From NCBI GenBank assembly GCA_973895155.1, contig OZ316894.1, positions 23,808,001-23,872,000 on the forward strand: DNA of 64,000 nucleotides. Direction: 5' to 3'. How positions within the stretch are numbered: the stretch's first letter is position 1; the number at the start of each line of letters is the position of its first letter. This stretch comes from Marsupella aquatica. Lineage: Eukaryota; Marchantiophyta. The notes beneath the pieces are model-generated. The model worked only from the letters and a program-made list of their open reading frames with translations. It made no database searches and was not told the origin of the DNA. Below, piece after piece: positions 58,000-64,000 of the stretch. Both the position numbers and the translations under genes were made by a program.

Positions 58000-60712
58000 G
58001 CTAGGGATTGTGTGCATTGTTCTGAACGTTGCCCAATGGATGGATGTGGCAAAGCTCCTAAGGAGATGCTTTGGTTTGAATACTTCTCTATCGGTCCCAT
58101 GTTGCGGAAACTATGCAGTAGTCGTTCTGTTTGTCATGAGTTTCAGCAAATGTGGAGGGACAAAGATAGGTGGTTTCAAAGGGATAACACACCTAGGTCG
58201 TTGTACAAGGAATGGTGGGACGGCTATCGCGCGGCAGAGCTATCCTATTTTTGGGACACCAGCACACAATTTGAGGTTCCTGTCTTGTGCAGAAGATGTT
58301 ATGCATGCTATGCAACAACACCCAAAGAATGCAACGAGCTGTTGGATACGGCCAATTGGGATGATGTGTCCAAACAATATGACTTTCAATGCACAGATTG
58401 CCGATCTAGAGTGACTGCCCCAAAGCAACTCACAAAGGTTAGTCGTGTATTGCTTGCATTGTTGGAATACCAGTGGGGTATTGCTTGCATCGTCGGAGTA
58501 CAAGTGGGGTAATAGTGGGGTAATAATTGCATCATTAGAATACCAGTGGGGTAACCGATTAACAATAGTAAATACGTTCACCCATCCAAACGTTTGTGCA
58601 AGGTGACCCTCAAAACATTGCGCTCCTGGCACATTGGGATGGATTTCAGTCTGCTAAGACTGCCCACAAAAGCACATGGACTGTGGAGGTTCAAGTGATA
58701 AATGTCGGGGTACAATCAGGATTACCACCCATTCCTGTTCTCTTCATCCCGCTCTGTGATGATGATGATGTAGGAAAAAAAACTAAAATGCTTGGATGCT
58801 TTCTTAGAACCATTCATAAGAGAACTTCAGCAGTTGTACGTGGATGGCATTTAGGTGTATTACAATTACCCCGTGGAACTACTAGATAATACCCTTGTAC
58901 TGCTCGAGAAGAACAGTGTTGTAAGAGCAGTTCTTGTAGTTTTCACTGGAGATCATCCTGCCCAATTCAAATTTGGGGGCTGGGCTGTTATTGGTCATTC
59001 GGGATGTAGGAATTGTAAGATGAGCACTCGATGGAGAAAGTATAAACCCCACAATACAGGAATTGAGACTAACCAGTCACAACACCAAGGTATTTTGGGA
59101 AGGGTTGTCTATGACAATAATAGAAGGCAGATGTGTTATCCTCCATGTACTAGAGACCCTGAAGAGGTGAGGGAGGGTGCCAGAAAAATCAGTAGGGCGG
59201 GAACAAACGCAGAAAGGGTGATGATAAGCAGGGATTGCGGGATTTCATCAATGACAAGGGCTTGGAGACTACATGAGCTAACTGGATTTTGTTTGAGCAA
59301 GGATCTGGTGTACGATACAATGCATATTCTTGCCTTGTGCCTTTTCAAAAAATATTGTGAAATTCTAATTAGCAGTATTCCCCGTGCTGACCAAAAAAAA
59401 TTTGAAAATGCCCTGGATGAAGTAACTGCAGCTAGGAAACCGACAGGGTTTGATGGTAGGTGGCCAAAGGCACCATTCGAAAGATTGGGATATTTCAAGG
59501 CAGAAGAGTTCACAAGATTCATATTGTAATGTGTGCCCCATATCCTCCATGAGATGGACATTAGTCTCCACTCTGAACTTGGGACACTTGGGGTTCTTTT
59601 GGTAGAGATTGCACGTCTGTTCTATATCCGAAGTAGACAAGAGGGTTGGACTACTACAACAATCAGCAAAGGCCAGTCACTACTGGCATCTTGGAGGGTT
59701 TGCTCTGAAGATGCTTGGGGGCCCAATGGAGCAATTCTAGCTAGAGCATGTTGCTGGTAAGGTTCCCCTTTGTTTTTATTCCATTTAGCTTCATATGAGA
59801 ATGGGGTACCAATAATAAGGTTCAAATATTGCTCATATCCTTGTCTCTTCTCGATGATGATTTGTAGGGAGTGGTGAGATTTTTGATGGAATAGAAAGGC
59901 ATGGCCCACACTATGTTTATTGGTGCTACCGCTTTGAATGAATGGTGTCAGACTATGGACGCACTCGCACCAATCAAAAGGACCAAGAAATAACGTTCTT
60001 CCTTCATTTTGCAAGACGTTTTTTCACAAAAATATCGTTAGTTATTTGGGAAGATAACGATGGACTTTTCCCTCATCAAAGAGCTTTGTCAAAAGTACAT
60101 GACTCTCTGCGTGTGACTGTGGATCATCACAAAGAGCACAGGTCAAGAGACACCCAGGTGTTCGAATGCCCAGAGTAGCACGGAAAATCAGTGTCCATAG
60201 TTTCCAATCAATTGTTGGGCTTAGAATTGTGAGAGGGTATGCTGTGCTTTGTGGAGTCATATGGTTGCAAGCAGATGATTGCAAGCAAAAGGGTGGGCAT
60301 AGGCTCAAACACGAATCTGACCCAGAAATTGGGGCCGTCCGCCAAACTCTCTTTAAAGAAACTTTGGACAAGTGCTGGAGTATTTAACCACATGACTGTT
60401 GACGACAACGTCAATGACAAATGCACTCCACTGCGATCAATTGTGTGGAAAGTGGAAGTTTACAGTCCTGGTGATCACATAGTTGTACTGGTAGATGGGA
60501 GTACGGATACTACACATCCTCAAAATTGGAAAGTTGTCATCCGCAAACTTGTCATGCACGAATTTGGAGGCCACATGGATATATTCTTTGAGGCTGATTG
60601 GTACAAACAGCGATATGAATAGGATCCAAGACGACATGTAGTGTCTTGGGAACGAGATGAGTATTCCCAGTTTACTATTTTGGAACCTAAATTATCCCAC
60701 GCACATGGCAAC
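58000..60712 (+). pseudogene. Tnp2-like (CACTA/KDZ-type) DNA transposase, decayed
   Basis: Segments in transposase order lie on the plus strand but in several frames with stops. 58000-58438 encodes CVHCSERCPMDGCGKAP, LWFEYFSIGPMLRKLCSS and CRRCYACYA. 58590-58800 gives DPQNIALLAHWDGFQ and TWTVEVQVINV. 58855-59526 gives FTGDHPAQFKFGGWAVIGHS, GCRNCKMSTRWRK and LVYDTMHILALCLFKKY. 59530-60000 gives GEIFDGIERHGPHYVYWCYR and GRTRTNQKDQEI. 60390-60712 gives VVIRKLVMHEFGGHMDIFFE and WERDEYSQF. The block order follows Tnp2-type enzymes. In-frame stops sit at 58852, 59527, 59939 and 60620, and a frameshift lies near 58790, so no full enzyme can be made. An intron near 58439-58588 is possible but does not close the frame simply. 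Confidence 0.65.
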
Positions 60713-60882
60713 AACTAAAACATATATCAAGAATTCTTCACAAGTTCTTCCCAATTAGAAGAGGCGGTGTGGCTGGTGGAGGGGGGAGGGAAATAGTGGT
60801 CTTAGAGATTGGAGATACGCTACTTTGAGAACTCCTTGCAACTATTGCCAACTGCCCACCTTTCCCAGAGGTAGGAGATATA

Positions 60883-61260
60883 ATGAGTACATTTACGGAT
60901 GACTCTGTGTTGGATGTCGATTCATTCCCTGAACTTTGTGTAGTGAGGGAGGTCATCATGCCCAGGCATGACACAGGGGCGGAAGATGATGCAACAGGAT
61001 TGGACGATGCGTCTGACGGGGAGGAATCAGGGCTGGAAGATACAAACAAGACTCCCAATGCAGACAGGTCTGAGAAGGACCTGGGAAAAGTTGGTGTGAC
61101 CTGGCTGACGGTAGTGGGTTCTCGATCAAATTGTCCTGTGTACAAAGCAAATACCCAAATCAACGAAAAAATTGGGTTTGAAAGATTAGTCGCATTGAAG
61201 GGTGAATTTCGCACCATTGCAACTACCAACGGTATATCTACATGGTGGAATATGGTGTAG
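60883..61260 (+). CDS. Acidic ORF in transposon region, 125 aa
   Basis: Not recognised. The first ~75 residues are acidic and low-complexity (for example DDATGLDDASDGEESGLEDT); the end is mixed (VGVTWLTVVGSRSNCPVYKA). It follows the transposase remnant on the same strand and could be its C-terminal part or a second element protein. A minus-strand ORF overlaps it and is probably its shadow. Confidence 0.35.
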   Translation: MSTFTDDSVLDVDSFPELCVVREVIMPRHDTGAEDDATGLDDASDGEESGLEDTNKTPNADRSEKDLGKVGVTWLTVVGSRSNCPVYKANTQINEKIGFERLVALKGEFRTIATTNGISTWWNMV

Positions 61261-62226
61261 ATTGTGACCATGGGTGTACGTTGCAGCGGGCATTGCGGTA
61301 GTGAAACCGTTGGGGACGGTGTGAGTTATGTTGTTTTAGTGGGGTATGTTGGGTAATGAGGGGTATGCAGGATGCCTACGAAGTAGATGGCTATGATTCA
61401 GATGGACGGCTATGATTATGCAAAAAGTGAATCAACGGCCAGTAAGGTGTCTGAGAATGGGCGGATGATGAGGTTTGGGAGTGAAATGTATGAGCGTGAG
61501 GAAAGTACGCTTAGGGGCTACGGGGCTACATTTAGGGTAATGATCGGTCACTTTTAGGGAGTGTAATGGTGACGGCACACACAAGGCTTTGCGGGAGTGA
61601 TTACTGCAGCCCGTAAGGTCATTGTTGGTCGTGATGAAATGTTGGCGCACAGAGGATACATGTTTACGATACATATGAAGAAAGGAAGGCTTGCTACATT
61701 TCATTGTGGAGCTTCCTACAGTTTCCAGTAGTGATGTGTAATCCATTTTTGCAATACTTACGACGTGCCTTCTCCTACAGACATTCCAGTTGATTCCTTT
61801 TTATAGCGTCTTCTGCAGATTGCTCCCACTTACTTTCATTTTGTGCAGCATGACATAGGGTACGAGAGAATGGCATTGGGTATGAGAGGGATACCTATTA
61901 ATGATAGTGGTGAAAAGTCTAATGGCGACTAGCAGTCGCCCTAGTGGTCGACACCCAATTGTGACAAGAAGTCGCCTTGCAAGTCGACCCCCAATGGCGA
62001 CAAGAAGTCGTGCACACAGTGCTGGTCATCCGACGCAAACTTCAAACCTCATGCAGGAAACTAAGGACGTCAAAGATAGTGAGCACTTCTCACTAATGTT
62101 ATTTTGAACATTGCAGTTGTTTGCTTATAATGTTGGGATTCTTATTCATGCTCTGTTTTTATAGCTCAGGAGACGCAAACGATATGGAAGTCGTTTACTA
62201 GGACACAAATATAGAATGTACTGGAG
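61261..62226. other. Spacer within transposon region
   Basis: No supported coding sequence. A short repeat GTCGCC...AAGTCG...GACCCCCAATGGCGACAAG occurs two or three times near 61921-62010. Confidence 0.45.
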
Positions 62227-63215
62227 ATGGTGCCATCCAAACATAAATTGGTGAAATCGGTGGGTCTCGTGAATACCCTGGAGCTTGATTGGCCACCAGC
62301 AGCAATTCTAGCTGTGAAGGATTTTGCCATGGGGTACGATGGCCACCTCAACACAGTTCACTTTTGGGGTGTTGTTCTCAATTCACAAGGATGTAATTCG
62401 ACAGGCGTTCAGTCTCCCCACGGGAAATTTTGCAGAATTATCGACTGAGTGGGTTGACGGTCAAATCGATTCAATCTTTACAAAATGGGTTGCGGGAAAC
62501 CCATACACCATTGGACATTTCAGCTCACCCTTCATCAATTGGTGTGGGATTATCAAGGTGCTGAATTCCTTGCTTTTATGCAAGCGCAAACCCAATCAGG
62601 TGAACGCAAGGCAAATGTGGGTGTATTGGGCATACTGGTGGAATGAAATTGTGGAGTGTGATCGATTTGAAGGTGTTGCGACTCCAATTGTGAAGCCGGA
62701 TTGGGCGGAATTGATTTTTGAGGAATTAGGAGCATAAATTCTCAATTTATAGAGGCACCTATTGAGGAAAGGTAAGGTGGATAAATGGCAACCGTCCGGT
62801 GTATTGTGGAACTGCAATTACCAAACTGCTTCTACATCATGGGTATTCCCTGGACCAGCTGATGTGCGATTGGGACGGTGGTGAAGTGGAAATGTCAGAG
62901 GGCAGGGACGATGAAGAGCAACACGTACATGGTGAGGAGCATGAATGTTCCGACGGTGCGTAGAGTGTACCCAATGATGAGCAGCATGCTGCGCAGGAAT
63001 GTGACGATGGTGCACAGAGAGCTCCCGATGGTGAGCAGCATGCTGCGCAGGAATGTGACGATCGTGCGCAGAGATCACCTGATGGTGAGCAGCAGGAATG
63101 TGATGATGGTGCGCATAGATCACCCGTTGGTGAGCAGAAATCACCCGATGGTGAGCAGCATGCTGTGCATGAATGTGACAATGGTGCGCATAGATCGTCA
63201 GGAAGAATTGACTAA
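62227..63215 (+). pseudogene. Frameshifted transposon ORF with 54-bp coding repeats
   Basis: Family not recognised. One frame from 62227 (LDWPPAAILAVKDFAMGYDG) passes into another (DVIRQAFSLPTGNFAELSTE, NPYTIGHFSSPFINWCGIIK) after a shift near 62370, and that frame stops at 62737. From ~62820 a third stretch reads TKLLLHHGYSLDQL and then an acidic repeat. Repeat units of 54 bp code for EQHAAQECDDGAQRAPDG and variants from ~62970 to 63200. A stop at 62961 (TAG) lies where sister repeats have CAG. The region looks like an accessory protein of the DNA transposon, broken by at least one frameshift and one stop. Confidence 0.45.
62970..63200 (+). repeat. 54-bp minisatellite, coding-style
   Basis: Imperfect tandem units around GGTGAGCAGCATGCTGCGCA then GGAATGTGACGATGGTGCGC and AGAGATCACCC. 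Five full or partial units are present, and spacing stays in multiples of three, as expected if the array once encoded protein. Confidence 0.8.
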
Positions 63216-63452
63216 CGGTGACCGGACAACCCCTCCTGCGGCAGAGTGCTTGCAAATTTTGGGAAAGCACATTCCCGACCTGGAGTTGATGTTGCAAAGA
63301 AACGCGAGACCATCTAGGTGAACTAGTGGAGAGTTACAAATGCCTAAAACATGTTCTGGAACGTCATGTGTGTGGTCATAAGCCATACAAGGCAAAACAC
63401 AAGAAGATTGCATTTGAATTGATAAATGAAAATGAGTTTCTGAGGAACCGTT

Positions 63453-63788
63453 GTGAGAAAATTGCTCAGAAAACAAGAAGCTGTCAGTGACACATTTCCT
63501 AGACAAGATGCAAACGTTGTTGCTGAGGAATGTGAGGTTCTGCTAGCACTTCAAGGCACGACACCTGCAGATACGCAACTCGGAGCTGAGCAGGTGCAAC
63601 ATTGCGTGATTTCAGAGCCCACCTTTATTTCAGAGGGAGAGGCACCAAATGCAACAGCAACATCCAAAGTTGAGGTACAAGATTCAAGGGAACCATCAGA
63701 AGTTGAGGAACCAGCTGCAGAGGGAGAGGCAGAAATGGTTGGACCAGCATCACAAGTAGAGGTCCCGGCTGTAGAGGGAGAGGCATAA
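63453..63788 (+). CDS. Acidic repeat ORF, 111 aa
   Basis: Not recognised. The C-terminal half repeats a V-E-V/E-P-A-x-E-G-E-A unit (SEVEEPAAEGEAE, SQVEVPAVEGEA). A related GGACCA...CACAAGTAG...GTCCC segment continues past the stop, suggesting that the ORF once ran further. It is most likely transposon-associated, given its position. Confidence 0.35.
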   Translation: MRKLLRKQEAVSDTFPRQDANVVAEECEVLLALQGTTPADTQLGAEQVQHCVISEPTFISEGEAPNATATSKVEVQDSREPSEVEEPAAEGEAEMVGPASQVEVPAVEGEA

Positions 63789-64000
63789 ATGGTTGGACCA
63801 ACATCACAAGTAGTCAGAGGTCCCAGTTGCAGAGGAGGATGCACCATCAGATGTGCCAGGTTCATCAACGATTTTTGTTCTTTTCAACACACCAAATAAG
63901 ATATAGCGATGGAGGGCTGGGCCGAGTCACACTCCGTCGCCACCTAAGAAGAGAATATGTGTTGACCAGAGTACCCCATCACCACCCAAGGAGAAAGATG

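Noticed and set aside
62818-63321. Histidine-rich minus-strand ORF (159 codons) and plus-strand 147-codon ORF over the 54-bp repeats
   Set aside because: The acidic plus-strand frame fits the flanking ORF and keeps sensible composition; the others are repeat shadows.

Overview
The window is nuclear DNA from a streptophyte, most likely a land plant. The grounds are spliceosomal introns with GT-AG and a few GC-AG ends, a U2 snRNA gene, a DUF538 gene, plant-style GH38 alpha-mannosidase and D-lactate dehydrogenase genes, TTTAGGG-type telomere-like motifs, and a plant Ty1/copia element with a 5-bp target duplication. The species cannot be fixed from sequence alone. A Tubby-like gene without a recognisable F-box and an intronless vanadium-haloperoxidase-like gene would suit a non-seed plant or streptophyte alga.

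Layout: 1-2.9 kb is repeat-rich spacer. 2.9-9.25 kb (minus) is an 18-exon mitochondrial-type D-lactate dehydrogenase gene. 9.3-12.7 kb is spacer with a ~210-bp inverted-repeat pair. 12.7-17.1 kb (plus) is a four-exon GH38 alpha-mannosidase gene whose last exon holds 87% of the coding sequence. 17.1-22.4 kb is AT-rich spacer ending in a 62/63-bp minisatellite. 22.5-26.7 kb (plus) is an eight-exon DUF155/RMND1 (RRG-type) gene. 27.6-31.5 kb (minus) is a ten-exon Tubby-like gene. A tRNA-derived SINE lies at 32.2 kb. 34.6-36.1 kb (minus) is the intronless haloperoxidase/PAP2-like gene. A U2 snRNA gene lies at 42.0 kb and a DUF538 gene at 43.1 kb. 47.9-53.7 kb is a complete copia retrotransposon with identical LTRs. 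54.8-55.4 kb is a 40-bp satellite-like array. 55.4-64 kb is a decayed DNA transposon region with a Tnp2-like transposase, a small TIR element and repeat-bearing ORFs.

The host genes do not form a pathway. D-lactate dehydrogenase and the RMND1-like protein are both expected in mitochondria. The mannosidase, the haloperoxidase-like protein and the DUF538 protein carry apparent signal peptides. For every spliced model the exon junctions were chosen so that the reading frame closes exactly (668, 1041, 636 and 411 residues). They remain predictions without transcript data. The points most worth a second look are the haloperoxidase-like protein that has lost its canonical Lys and His, the Tubby-like protein with an altered lipid-binding motif and an odd splice donor, the very young copia insertion, and the transposon region whose stop codons look like C-to-T changes.
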